This document shows, one piece after another, positions 55,401 to 63,397 of a stretch of DNA of 64,000 nucleotides. The notes under the pieces are model-generated. The model did not search any database. It was not told where the DNA came from and saw only the letters and a list, made by a program, of their open reading frames with translations. This DNA comes from an uncultured bacterium (GTDB lineage Bacteria; Myxococcota_A; Bradymonadia; UBA7976; VGTA01): the NCBI GenBank assembly GCA_943788935.1, contig CALSSE010000009.1:62001-126000 (forward strand), written 5' to 3'. The translations under genes were made by a program, and so were the position numbers. Positions within the stretch are counted from its first letter, which is position 1, and the number at the start of each line of letters is the position of its first letter.

Positions 55401-58277
55401 GGCGGGGTCACAAACGCCGTTAGAGCAGTCGGCGGTCTCTAGGCACTCTACGCAAGAGGCGACGCCGTCAGCGGCGAGGCAGGCGGGGTTGTTGACGTCA
55501 CAGCCAAAGTCAGTGAGACCGGCGGCTTGGTCATCTTCGCAGATGACGCAGGTAGGACCAGCGGTGGCGTCAGCGTCGCAGACAGCGGTATCGGCGAGGC
55601 AACCAGCGTCTTGAGCGCCGTTGAGGTTGTCTACGCACTCAACGCAGGCGCCAGCGCCATCACAGGCGTCATCGACGCCACAAGCGTCGGCGAGGCTACG
55701 ATTATCGCTCTGGCAGACATTCGCGACGCAGCTGTCTGTGGTACACTCGATTCCATCGTCACAGTCATTGTTATTGAGGCATTGGACGCAGATATTGTTG
55801 CTGAGATCGCAGAGCCCGTTGGCGCAGTCACCATCATTGAGGCACTCGACGCAGGTGTTATTAGTGAGGTTACAGGCTCCATTGGGGCATTCGCCATCGT
55901 TGAGACACTCAACGCAGGTGTTATTGGCGGGGTCACAAACGCCGTTAGAGCAGTCGGCGGTCTCTAGGCACTCTACGCAAGAGGCGACGCCGTCAGCGGC
56001 GAGGCAGGCGGGGTTGTTGACGTCACAGCCAAAGTCAGTGAGACCGGCGGCTTGGTCATCTTCGCAGATGACGCAGGTAGGACCAGCGGTGGCGTCAGCG
56101 TCGCAGACAGCGGTATCGGCGAGGCAACCAGCGTCTTGAGCGCCGTTGAGGTTGTCTACGCACTCAACGCAGGCGCCAGCGCCATCACAGGCGTCATCGA
56201 CGCCACAAGCGTCGGCGAGGCTACGATTATCGCTCTGGCAGACATTCGCGACGCAGCTGTCTGTGGTACACTCGATTCCATCGTCACAGTCATTGTTATT
56301 GAGGCATTGGACGCAGATATTGTTGCTGAGATCGCAGAGCCCGTTGGCGCAGTCACCATCATTGAGGCACTCGACGCAGGTGTTATTAGTGAGGTTACAG
56401 GCTCCATTGGGGCATTCGCCATCGTTGAGACACTCAACGCAGGTGTTATTGGCGGGGTCACAAACGCCGTTAGAGCAGTCGGCGGTCTCTAGGCACTCTA
56501 CGCAAGAGGCGACGCCGTCAGCGGCGAGGCAGGCGGGGTTGTTGACGTCACAGCCAAAGTCAGTGAGACCGGCGGCTTGGTCATCTTCGCAGATGACGCA
56601 GGTAGGACCAGCGGTGGCGTCAGCGTCGCAGACAGCGGTATCGGCGAGGCAACCAGCGTCTTGAGCGCCGTTGAGGTTGTCTACGCACTCAACGCAGGCG
56701 CCAGCGCCATCACAGGCGTCATCGACGCCACAAGCGTCGGCGAGGCTACGATTATCGCTCTGGCAGACATTCGCGACGCAGCTGTCTGTGGTACACTCGA
56801 TTCCATCGTCACAGTCGCCATCGGCGATACACTGAACACATGTAAGCGTTGATGGGTCACAGACATCACCATTGAGACAGTCGGTATTTTGGGCACACTG
56901 TACACAGGTAAATGTCACTTGATCACAGACGTCGCCTCCTGAACAATCGCCATCAACGTTACACTCCTTCACGATAATCGTATCAGCGATTTCATCGATC
57001 AGCGCTAAGGAGGTGTCAACCCCAAAGCCGTTGGGAGTGGCTAGGTCGGCGCCAGCGATCACAGACATACGGATCGAGCCCGGAGTGCTAGGGGTAATCG
57101 TCACGTTAAAGACACCTGGAGAAGTTTCGGTGATCGCTCCAATGGTCACGATCGCGTCGCCGACATTGGCGAGGTCAGCCTCGGTGAAGGTCAGCTCATC
57201 AATGTCTGTTGAAAAGGTGAAGGTATAGGTCACTGAATCGTTAACAGCCATTTGAAAGTCGGCGTCATCGTGGGTAATAAAAGGATCAGCAGCAGTCGGC
57301 TGAAGTAGCAGCAAGTCATTGAGGTCATCATCTACGGGGTCACTCGATGTGCCGTAAGAAGAACCAGAGGTAAAGGTGCCCTCTTTAGTAGGGACGACTA
57401 AAATATAGGCGAAATTAGTCTCGCCACTGGCAGACAAAAAGTCTTCTCCAGTATCAATGAAGTAGAGGCCTTCGACCACTGATCCGCTCTTGAAGAGGCG
57501 AGTGACCTGTCCATTGAGAGAGGTATAAGTCTGCCCCCCATCAATGCTATAGCGAAGAATACCGGATACGTTGTTACCGCTGAATTGAACTACGCTAGGG
57601 TCTTCAGAGGTAAAAGAGATCCGCGTCGCGTTCACGAGTGAATGGATCGCTTCTGTTGGTAAAGAAGAAGTCTCTGCTCCTTGTGTCGCGTCTACCGACT
57701 TAAAGACCTCGGTGAAGGAAATTCGAGCGAGCTCACCCTCCCAACTTTCAAAGCGCTCAGCCTCAAAAGGGATATCTATAGAGGCGGGGATCTCTGAACT
57801 CAGGGACCAACTCGACGTTTGATGACCTAGACGCTGATCGCTAGACCAAACGGTAGCTCCTGTGAGCTCTGCGAGGCGTTGAGTCAATGCTTGGTTTTGG
57901 CCCACCTCACAGCTCCATAACATGATCTCGTGAACTTGCCATTGGGAGAGCGAGACCGCTGAGTTCTCAATGGTAGCTAAATCGATAAGGGTGTTGCCAA
58001 AGTATAAACCACTTTGATCTCCATGAGCAACGAGGTGAAGACGGTCAACCTGACCGGAGGAGAGATAGGTGGTCAAGACTTCCAATGGAGCGCCAGAGTC
58101 GTGTTCTATCTGTAAACCCCGAGAGCCTACGACGAGGTTTTGTAAGGAGTCGAGTTTATCGTAATAGATGACCTCTGTATTGACATCCAACTGATTTGTT
58201 GGATTAGCATAGGCAGTGATCTGAGTTAAGCAGGTGAGAGTAATCAACATGATTAATATTTTGGTACTATTGAGCAT
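49497..58277 (-). CDS. Giant DUF4347/Cys-repeat/TSP3/sorting-signal/beta-barrel/OmpA fusion
   Basis: A 2926-residue envelope protein starting at ATG 58277 (signal peptide ITLTCLTQITAYANP). Order: DUF4347 (about 30-180), a DUF4114-like region, an Ig-like domain (about 330-440), a Cys-rich region made of some eight 175-residue repeats (about 487-1864) and one diverged copy, a cadherin-like domain (about 2005-2095), calcium-type TSP3 repeats (2097-2240), a Gly-Cys/hydrophobic/Arg segment (2245-2275), a second signal-like segment, an outer-membrane barrel (2300-2585), TSP3 repeats, an OmpA C-terminal peptidoglycan-binding domain (2725-2840; KVQIEGHTDSSG, NQRLSQARA, RRVEF) and an (AKK)n tail. The middle sorting-like segment and second signal suggest two ancestral genes were joined. 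It probably displays the repeats outside the cell while anchoring to the wall. Confidence 0.85.
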   Translation of the reverse strand: MLNSTKILIMLITLTCLTQITAYANPTNQLDVNTEVIYYDKLDSLQNLVVGSRGLQIEHDSGAPLEVLTTYLSSGQVDRLHLVAHGDQSGLYFGNTLIDLATIENSAVSLSQWQVHEIMLWSCEVGQNQALTQRLAELTGATVWSSDQRLGHQTSSWSLSSEIPASIDIPFEAERFESWEGELARISFTEVFKSVDATQGAETSSLPTEAIHSLVNATRISFTSEDPSVVQFSGNNVSGILRYSIDGGQTYTSLNGQVTRLFKSGSVVEGLYFIDTGEDFLSASGETNFAYILVVPTKEGTFTSGSSYGTSSDPVDDDLNDLLLLQPTAADPFITHDDADFQMAVNDSVTYTFTFSTDIDELTFTEADLANVGDAIVTIGAITETSPGVFNVTITPSTPGSIRMSVIAGADLATPNGFGVDTSLALIDEIADTIIVKECNVDGDCSGGDVCDQVTFTCVQCAQNTDCLNGDVCDPSTLTCVQCIADGDCDDGIECTTDSCVANVCQSDNRSLADACGVDDACDGAGACVECVDNLNGAQDAGCLADTAVCDADATAGPTCVICEDDQAAGLTDFGCDVNNPACLAADGVASCVECLETADCSNGVCDPANNTCVECLNDGECPNGACNLTNNTCVECLNDGDCANGLCDLSNNICVQCLNNNDCDDGIECTTDSCVANVCQSDNRSLADACGVDDACDGAGACVECVDNLNGAQDAGCLADTAVCDADATAGPTCVICEDDQAAGLTDFGCDVNNPACLAADGVASCVECLETADCSNGVCDPANNTCVECLNDGECPNGACNLTNNTCVECLNDGDCANGLCDLSNNICVQCLNNNDCDDGIECTTDSCVANVCQSDNRSLADACGVDDACDGAGACVECVDNLNGAQDAGCLADTAVCDADATAGPTCVICEDDQAAGLTDFGCDVNNPACLAADGVASCVECLETADCSNGVCDPANNTCVECLNDGECPNGACNLTNNTCVECLNDGDCANGLCDLSNNICVQCLNNNDCDDGIECTTDSCVANVCQSDNRSLADACGVDDACDGAGACVECVDNLNGAQDAGCLADTAVCDADATAGPTCVICEDDQAAGLTDFGCDVNNPACLAADGVASCVECLETADCSNGVCDPANNTCVECLNDGECPNGACNLTNNTCVECLNDGDCANGLCDLSNNICVQCLNNNDCDDGIECTTDSCVANVCQSDNRSLADACGVDDACDGAGACVECVDNLNGAQDAGCLADTAVCDADATAGPTCVICEDDQAAGLTDFGCDVNNPACLAADGVASCVECLETADCSNGVCDPANNTCVECLNDGECPNGACNLTNNTCVECLNDGDCANGLCDLSNNICVQCLNNNDCDDGIECTTDSCVANVCQSDNRSLADACGVDDACDGAGACVECVDNLNGAQDAGCLADTAVCDADATAGPTCVICEDDQAAGLTDFGCDVNNPACLAADGVASCVECLETADCSNGVCDPANNTCVECLNDGECPNGACNLTNNTCVECLNDGDCANGLCDLSNNICVQCLNNNDCDDGIECTTDSCVANVCQSDNRSLADACGVDDACDGAGACVECVDNLNGAQDAGCLADTAVCDADATAGPTCVICEDDQAAGLTDFGCDVNNPACLAADGVASCVECLETADCSNGVCDPANNTCVECLNDGECPNGACNLTNNTCVECLNDDDCANGLCDLSNNICVQCLNNNDCDDGIECTTDSCVANVCQSDNRSLADACGVDDACDGAGACVECVDNLNGAQDAGCLADTAVCDADATAGPTCVICEDDQAAGLTDFGCDVNNPACLAADGVASCVECLETADCSNGVCDPANNTCVECLNDGECPNGACNLTNNTCVECLNDSDCDDGIECTTDSCLGNVCQVVNRSLADSCGVDDACDGTGACVECVDDQISAQDAGCTADAPVCNMSSSEGPLCQQCENDQPVGENDFGCDEETPICLITDEEARCVECTENQECASALCDIEQSVCGAQPVIISDGGGDIAILQMIEGNSEVTTVVAEDEDEGTILSYTVTGGEDADLFGQNPETGELIFLQAPNIDTPRDADIDNVYIVIVTVEDGTGGEDSQRLEITVLDDFIDSDNDGIEDRIEEENGSDPNDADSDDDGVIDGQEPNIYEDSDGDGIINVLDPDSDNDMLSDGIELGITEPHPDTDVEEGHFIPDSDPQSTTDPLNPDSDLGGVLDGSEDRNKNGSVDEGEPNPLYAGDDIDTNFDNFRDDTTLSGSGCDQRHSGGINWSLLLLLAIICWPRRWVRRQIRPVHIALLATSILGGSPLAEAQSINEPNSFALNRYIPALTTRGVLNANSATLPESRWGANFNFGISRNPLGIYDAQSDVFLGAMVYNRVDVNLQSWYRFTENLLVGIDMPIILSQFREKDNPGVIGDLAPLTATGLGDLQLTSRYKILTQEESGVSAALQLRLSLPTSSGQDYMGETTLTYWPELLISHERDDVRWLFNFGYHARPEVELGDFQVEDELTSQLGVGWRPQFLQLERRLDLGTSLAASTAAAEPLGSVNQNYLESMFTAGWWVTPDLRTSLFYGKGIVRGYGAPDWRFGIHIAYEPGHPKDSDGDGLLDRDDQCPLQPEDPDRFMDEDGCPDPDNDEDGILDVSDQCPLDPEDKDQFQDLDGCLDADNDQDGVLDADDKCPLKPEDKDSFEDQNGCPDPDNDQDGVLDVDDACINIPGVVEHKGCPKPKPTSKKVKIVAGKLEIIEKVFFKVNRADLLNRSHAILNEVSIVLKSNPKLKVQIEGHTDSSGRARQNQRLSQARAKSVRAYLITQGVEASNLTALGFGESRPKDTNCTRQGRGNNRRVEFVIINGSDQIKQRDTEAKTDTLEIRDRREKCSRAQKKAKKAKKAKKAKKAKKAKKAKKAKKAKKAKKAKKAKKAKKAKKAKKAKKAKKAKK
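49499..49668 (-). repeat. 9-bp tandem repeats coding an (AKK)n tail
   Basis: The 9-bp unit CTTAGCTTT (plus strand) repeats about 19 times to the stop codon, giving a Lys-rich tail of about 57 residues after the OmpA domain. Confidence 0.95.
52686..56815 (-). repeat. Array of about 7.9 near-identical 525-bp repeats
   Basis: Each 525-bp unit (175 codons) encodes a Cys-rich block with DGIECTTDSC, ACGVDDACDG, GAQDAGC, LTDFGCDVN and repeated CVECLNDG motifs. Copies differ at almost no positions; the differing bases seen lie in the unit nearest the C-terminus (for example 53181 G for A, 53206 T for C). The last copy is followed by a clearly diverged one (about 52300-52685). Confidence 0.98.
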
Positions 58278-58472
58278 AAATGGAACCTTTGCTTTAAACT
58301 CTAATAAGTAGAACTTGCCCGATAACCGAATCGAGTAATGCTCAAAATCTTTATGACCCCACATCATTATTTACATGGAGCGCTACGCTTAAGATGGCTG
58401 TAAAATAATAGTTTTTCTCAAAAGTTAATCTACTAATGACCTACTTGAGTCAAGGATATCCATTTTTTAGCG

Positions 58473-58925
58473 TTAATTATCTTTCTTTAGATCTATCCAA
58501 ATTTGACTAAGTTTTATGGAGAGTAACGTTCGAAGCCTCTGACTCCTTAATCGACTCGGGAGACATTGAGCGCGAAGCTCGAAGGAGAGACAGAGCAAAT
58601 CAGCTTCACTCCACCAATAACCATAGAGCGTTATGAGCTCTGACCCCTCATCTATCTCTACCGATGTCTCTTGAGAGAAGGTGCTAAGTTTAGACTCTGA
58701 CCGACTATTAAATAAACCCCGCTGCCTAATCTTTGCCTCACCATTCGAGCTGAGAATCAGGGTCAGACCATTTCCTCTCCAACCACCGATGTAGGGATGT
58801 GGAGTCTCGATCCAAGTAGACTTTTTATTTACTGGATGAGTTCGGCCCTTAAGCGGAGTGTGCATCATGAGCACTATGACGATTAATAGCGAGCGGAGCG
58901 TAGAGGAGTAATGGTGAGAGAACAT
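58473..58925 (-). CDS. Small secreted protein of unknown family
   Basis: A 150-residue protein with a signal-like N-terminus (LRSLLIVIVLMMHTPLKG). The remainder has beta-type strands (YIGGWRGNGLTLILSSNGEAKIRQRG) and a Cys pair. No family is recognised. It lies between the thiolase and the giant gene on the same strand; no clear ribosome site precedes its ATG. Confidence 0.5.
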   Translation of the reverse strand: MFSHHYSSTLRSLLIVIVLMMHTPLKGRTHPVNKKSTWIETPHPYIGGWRGNGLTLILSSNGEAKIRQRGLFNSRSESKLSTFSQETSVEIDEGSELITLYGYWWSEADLLCLSFELRAQCLPSRLRSQRLRTLLSIKLSQIWIDLKKDN

Positions 58926-58976
58926 ATCAGTGTCGCTCAGTAAACAGAGAGGATGGAGAGTAGAGAGGTCTTCGAA

Positions 58977-60152
58977 TTAGGATTCGACTAAGACCGCTAC
59001 CGCCTCGCCTCCACCGATACATAGACTCGCTACGCCGCGCTTTGCCTCTCGAGCCTTCATGGTATGGAGAAGTGTCACTAATATTCGTGCACCGCTAGCA
59101 CCAATGGGGTGACCAAGAGCGACTGCACCGCCATTGACGTTCACTCTGTCTGCGGGTAGCTCAGCGATTTGATTACAGGCTAATGAGACCACAGAAAAGG
59201 CTTCATTGACCTCATAAAGGTCAATATCTTCCGGGGTGAGGTTCACCTTATCGAATAACTTTTTCATGGCGTAAGCGGGCGCGGTTGTAAACCACTCGGG
59301 ATCTTGAGCGTGTTGAGTATACGCGGAGAGTTTAGCGATCACTGGAAGGTTGTTAGCAGCAGCATATTCAGCGCTCGCCAACACCAACGCGGCTGCTCCA
59401 TCATTGATGCTGCTAGCGTTGGCAGCGGTTATTGTTCCCGTCTTGACAAAGGCCGGTCTCAAGCTAGGGATCTTATCCGGTCGCCCCTTGCCTGGCTCTT
59501 CATCAGTGTCGACGATGATGGGGTCCCCACGACGCTGGGGGACAGCGACAGGGACAATTTCTGCTTTGAAGGCGCCAGCGTCTATAGCGGCGAGGGCTCG
59601 ACGATAGCTCTCGATCGCGAAAGCATCTTGGTCTTCACGGCTGTGTTGTCGCTCGGTGGCGCACAGCTCAGCGGCGTTACCCATATGGTAGTTGTTGTAA
59701 GGGTCCCAAAGACCGTCATGAACCATGCTATCGACAGCTTGCTGATGGCCCATGCGCATCCCATTTCGGGCGGTCGGGAGGAGGTAGGGCGCTTGAGACA
59801 TGTTCTCCATGCCACCAGCGATGACAACCTCTGCGTCTCCACAGCGTATACTCTGCGCAGCGAGCATAACCGCCTTTAGCCCTGATCCACAGACCTTATT
59901 AATGGTGAGACAAGGGGTTTTACGAGCAATACCCGCCTTGAGAGCAGCTTGGCGAGCAGGTGCTTGACCTATCCCTGCGGGGAGTACGCAGCCCATGATC
60001 ACCTCATCGACCGCATCTTCAGCGATGCCCGCTTGGTTGAGCGCCCCTTTAATCGCGGTCGCGCCAAGATCTGGGGATTTAACAGAGGACAGCGCTCCTT
60101 GAAAAGCGCCGATAGGGGTGCGCGCTGCGCTGATGATGACAACATCTCTCAT
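58977..60152 (-). CDS. Acetyl-CoA acetyltransferase (thiolase)
   Basis: A 391-residue thiolase II, normal length, which condenses two acetyl-CoA to acetoacetyl-CoA or runs the reverse. The nucleophile Cys88 is in NKVCGSGLKAV, the second site His in GGAVALGHPIGASGARI, and the C-terminal Cys in LCIGGGEAVAV. AGGAG precedes the ATG. An acyl-CoA thioesterase lies 145 bases upstream on the same strand, consistent with acyl-CoA metabolism. Confidence 0.95.
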   Translation of the reverse strand: MRDVVIISAARTPIGAFQGALSSVKSPDLGATAIKGALNQAGIAEDAVDEVIMGCVLPAGIGQAPARQAALKAGIARKTPCLTINKVCGSGLKAVMLAAQSIRCGDAEVVIAGGMENMSQAPYLLPTARNGMRMGHQQAVDSMVHDGLWDPYNNYHMGNAAELCATERQHSREDQDAFAIESYRRALAAIDAGAFKAEIVPVAVPQRRGDPIIVDTDEEPGKGRPDKIPSLRPAFVKTGTITAANASSINDGAAALVLASAEYAAANNLPVIAKLSAYTQHAQDPEWFTTAPAYAMKKLFDKVNLTPEDIDLYEVNEAFSVVSLACNQIAELPADRVNVNGGAVALGHPIGASGARILVTLLHTMKAREAKRGVASLCIGGGEAVAVLVES

Positions 60153-60297
60153 ATGTATGTTCTCCTAGAACACGAGCTATGGGTAAAGCGATAGCCTCTC
60201 ATAGCTCATATAGATGAGAATCATCAATGCGCTGTCGCAGAGGCACAAGAGAAGCTACATGATTTATGAGCGAGTGGACAAGACCCACCAATGATAT

Positions 60298-60756
60298 TTA
60301 CTGATCAAGGGCTCTAATCGCTGCTCTAATCTCGTTATTGATCACTCTCTTTTCATTACGTTCATAGTCAACTAACACGATGACTCCTGATCCATGAGCG
60401 ACACATCGAGATTTTGATTCTCTCTCTATGTGATGAGATTCATCATATACAGCATACTGCATAGTGAGGCTGCTGTTGCCGAGCTTGGTCACTTTAGCAC
60501 CGAGTGATAAGACTGAGGGCCAAGTTACAGGTGCGAGGAAGTGACAGTCGGTATGGGCGAGAATGGGGCCCCAGCCTAAGTGAGATGAGGTGGGGATACC
60601 GACTCTCTGAAAATAAGCCATCCGCGCTTCTTCGAACCAAGTGAAATAGCGAGCATTGTTGGCATGACCGAGGGAGTCGAGCTCACTCCAGTCTAGTCGG
60701 CGCTCAATTAGCAGTGTGTAGCTCTCTCTAGGGGGAGGGAGTTTGCGCTCGGGCAT
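60298..60756 (-). CDS. Acyl-CoA thioesterase, 4HBT (YbgC-like)
   Basis: A 152-residue hotdog-fold thioesterase. The catalytic segment is DWSELDSLGHANNARYFTWFEEARM with the expected Asp. The rest (GWGPILAHTDCHFLAPVTWPSVLSLGAKVTKLGNSSLTMQYAV) fits the YbgC/4HBT group, which hydrolyses short acyl-CoA esters. ATG 60756 was preferred over TTG 60771; neither has a strong ribosome site. Confidence 0.85.
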   Translation of the reverse strand: MPERKLPPPRESYTLLIERRLDWSELDSLGHANNARYFTWFEEARMAYFQRVGIPTSSHLGWGPILAHTDCHFLAPVTWPSVLSLGAKVTKLGNSSLTMQYAVYDESHHIERESKSRCVAHGSGVIVLVDYERNEKRVINNEIRAAIRALDQ

Positions 60757-60857
60757 AGTATGTAGTCTCAATAATCTGTGTTAGAGTTCAGTTCGTTTAA
60801 TAAAGAAGTATAAATGATCTATAAGTTAAGATGCTAAAATAAGTTAAAATAAAAAAT

Positions 60858-60924
60858 AAAATAAGTGGCTAAAATAAGTGGCTGCTACTTTAAAATAGCT
60901 GCTTAAAATAAGTGGCTGCTACTT
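60858..60924. repeat. Direct repeats in the divergent spacer before the lipocalin-PaaN gene
   Basis: AAAATAAGTGGCTGCTACTT occurs at 60871-60890 and 60905-60924, with a third partial copy (AAAATAAGTGGCT) at 60858-60870. They lie 100-170 bases before the ATG at 61027, in an AT-rich spacer, where iteron-like operators could act. Confidence 0.7.
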
Positions 60925-61026
60925 TTAAAAAACTTTCAAACTATAGTTTAGCACTTGGTAAATATGAATTATCACATATGAGATCGGCATCGCTCTAATA
61001 GATCAAAAGATAGGCGGAATTGAGGC

Positions 61027-63357
61027 ATGAAGGATATTGACCAAGAGTCTTTTTTAGGTTTAGTTAAGAGTAAACTTAGACCACAGGATTTAGTAGGGAC
61101 TTGGCGACTTAAGAGATGTGTCGTCCGATTCTCTGATGGACGACCTGAGCATTTTCCTTTTGGAGAAGAGGCGCTTGGGCAGTTGATCTATTCTATAGAT
61201 GGCTATATGTCGGCGACCCTCTCAGAGAATGAACGACGACCCCACCAAGCGGTTAAGCTCGAGTCTGCTCGCAAAGCGACGATTGAGGAGCGCGCTAGCG
61301 CTTATGATAGCTACATGACCTATGATGGACTGTGGAGCCTTGAACATGACGAGACACATTTATGTCCTTCGAGAGAGGGAACTCTGGGGTGGGGGCGGAG
61401 AGCTCGACTTACTCATGAGGTCATTAGGGCGCTCACCCCTAACGCTATTGGGCAGATGAACCGTCGAGAGGCTGTTTTAATGGATGGTTTCCTCACCTTG
61501 AGCTATTCAAAGACACCTCTATCAGGGGTAAGGAGAGATTATGAACTGGTATGGCAGAGAGAGCGACCGAGTTTATCTCTCTCATCTAGACCTCGGTGTA
61601 ATCACGCTGATCAAGGAGAGCGGTGGTTAGCCAAGCATGAGCTGATGCTCGCCAAGGCGATAGAGATAAGTGCTAAGCGAAGCGCTTGGACCCCTTTCAT
61701 CGAGTCTCCTAGTCGGAAGTTTCATCCTGAACTCGCCAAAGAGGAGGGACTCTCCGCATTTCAATCACGCTTGGGTCGGCTCTTTCATTTCAGCTCTCCA
61801 CTCGCAGGGGCCAAGCTCCAGCGAGAAGAAGATCAAGCGTGGGTGGGAGATGAAGTCTCCCCGTACACGATGGCGTCCTTAGAGATTAAATACCCTGAGG
61901 TTGATGTCGAGCGTCTTTTTGCAGAGGTCGATCTAGCTTGGGAGAGCTGGAAGTGGGCGCCTCATGAGTCTAGAGTAGGAGTCTGTCTCGAAATATTGAC
62001 ACGCTGGTCAGTGGCGAGCTTTGAGATCGCTTTCTCCACTATGCATACGGCGGGGCAAGCCTTTATGCTCGCTTTTGCGGGGAGTGGCGCGAGCTCATTA
62101 GATCGTGGATTAGAGGCGCTCTGTGCCGCTTGGTTAGCGCTAGAATCTATCCCCTCTGAAGCGCAATATGAGAGGCGATTTGGTAAAGGAGAGCCTGCTC
62201 AGCTCCTTAAGCGGTATCATCGAGTTCCAGTGGGAGCAGCGGTGATTTTCTCTTGTGGTAGCTATCCGGCATGGAATGCTTACCCCGCGATGATGGCTAA
62301 CTTGGCGACTGGTAATCCAGTGGTGATTAAGCCTCACCCTGACACTATTTTACCTATGGCTATCGCTATTGATATCGCTCGTGAGACGATGAGAGAAGCA
62401 GGATATGACCCCAATATAATCACGATGGCTCCCGACACTTGGGAGAATCCGGTCGGTCTTAAGCTCGTTGATCATCCTCAGACTAAGATTGTAGACTTTA
62501 CCGGAGGACAACGCTTTGGAGCGCTCCTTGAGCGACGAGATCCTCAACTTCAGGTATATACGGAGACTGCAGGCTGTAACGCGGTCTTACTTGAGTCTAC
62601 TGATGACCTTGACGCTACGCTCAACGCTTTAGCTCAGGGACTCTCGTTATTCTCAGCTCAGATGTGTACCGCTCCGCAGAATCTCTGGGTCAGCGCGAGC
62701 GGATTTAAGGTTTACACTCGCCCAACTCATGACTCACCGAGGGAGCTCTCTCAGTGTCTGTCTCCTAGTGAATTGGCAAAGCTCCTCAAGGACCGTGTCG
62801 ACCATCTCCTCTCTGATCCTCAGAGAGCGGCGGGTATATGTGGTGTCTTACACTCTGAGCAGAGCATAGAAGAGATGAAGAGAGTGGGGCGTGAGGTATT
62901 AGCCCTCGGTGGGTCAATCATTCGGGAGGGACGAGGCTATGATCACCCTGATCACCCTCGAGCGCGAACCGCTACCCCTCTGATCTGTGCCCTAGACAGT
63001 GCGAACAGAGCGCCCGCTCAAGCAGAGCGCTTTGGTCCTATTAGCTTTGTGATCACCGCTGATGATGAAGAGAGCTTGTTTAGGTTAGCGGCAGGAGATG
63101 CAGGTCGTTTTGGCTCAATCGCCGCATATGCCTACAGCGTGAACTCATCTTGGGTAGATAAGGCGGAGAGAGCCTTTATCACCTCAGGGGCCTCTTTAGG
63201 GATCAACTTACATCGTCAGAGTCCGATGCATTATACCGCCGCCTTCAGTGACTTTCATGTGACTGGACTTAACCCTGCGGGGAGCGCGAGTCTCACCGAT
63301 CTCGCCTTCGTGAGCCGAAGGTTTCGAGTTGTCCAGAGCAAGCGAGAGCTCTCTTAA
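61027..63357 (+). CDS. Fusion of lipocalin-like domain and PaaN-type aldehyde dehydrogenase
   Basis: A 776-residue protein. Residues about 15-185 resemble Lipocalin_5-type domains (LVGTWRLKRCVVRFSDGRPEHFPFG, YSIDGYMSATLSENER), usually separate small proteins. Residues about 195-776 match PaaN-like aldehyde dehydrogenases of the phenylacetate pathway (RVPVGAAVIFSCGSYPAWNAYPAMMANLATGNPVVIKPH). The active-site Cys547 is in SAQMCTAP and the Glu513 in TETAG. The lipocalin part could capture a hydrophobic substrate for the enzyme; this is inference. It stands between a thioesterase and an intradiol dioxygenase gene, suggesting a loose link to aromatic or acyl metabolism. Confidence 0.85.
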   Translation: MKDIDQESFLGLVKSKLRPQDLVGTWRLKRCVVRFSDGRPEHFPFGEEALGQLIYSIDGYMSATLSENERRPHQAVKLESARKATIEERASAYDSYMTYDGLWSLEHDETHLCPSREGTLGWGRRARLTHEVIRALTPNAIGQMNRREAVLMDGFLTLSYSKTPLSGVRRDYELVWQRERPSLSLSSRPRCNHADQGERWLAKHELMLAKAIEISAKRSAWTPFIESPSRKFHPELAKEEGLSAFQSRLGRLFHFSSPLAGAKLQREEDQAWVGDEVSPYTMASLEIKYPEVDVERLFAEVDLAWESWKWAPHESRVGVCLEILTRWSVASFEIAFSTMHTAGQAFMLAFAGSGASSLDRGLEALCAAWLALESIPSEAQYERRFGKGEPAQLLKRYHRVPVGAAVIFSCGSYPAWNAYPAMMANLATGNPVVIKPHPDTILPMAIAIDIARETMREAGYDPNIITMAPDTWENPVGLKLVDHPQTKIVDFTGGQRFGALLERRDPQLQVYTETAGCNAVLLESTDDLDATLNALAQGLSLFSAQMCTAPQNLWVSASGFKVYTRPTHDSPRELSQCLSPSELAKLLKDRVDHLLSDPQRAAGICGVLHSEQSIEEMKRVGREVLALGGSIIREGRGYDHPDHPRARTATPLICALDSANRAPAQAERFGPISFVITADDEESLFRLAAGDAGRFGSIAAYAYSVNSSWVDKAERAFITSGASLGINLHRQSPMHYTAAFSDFHVTGLNPAGSASLTDLAFVSRRFRVVQSKRELS

Positions 63358-63360
63358 ACG

Positions 63361-63389
63361 TCTAAGGAAGCCTCTCTAGGCAACTTAGA
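63361..63389. terminator. Bidirectional hairpin between convergent genes
   Basis: TCTAAG (63361-63366) pairs with CTTAGA (63384-63389), and GCCT (63370-63373) with AGGC (63378-63381), giving a two-part stem between the PaaN-fusion stop and the dioxygenase stop. No long T-run follows. Confidence 0.4.
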
Positions 63390-63397
63390 GAAACGGC

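Noticed and set aside
52687..56664. Open plus-strand frames of 146 and 172 codons, repeated every 525 bases
   Set aside because: They are translations of the opposite strand of the 525-bp coding repeats; no start signals, and they recur only because the repeat does.
52686..56815. Possible CRISPR or phage-type array
   Set aside because: Units are 525 bp, in frame, and encode one Cys-rich protein; there are no short spaced palindromic repeats and no cas genes.
59304..59879. Plus-strand frame of 191 codons inside the thiolase gene
   Set aside because: Opposite strand of a well-supported enzyme.
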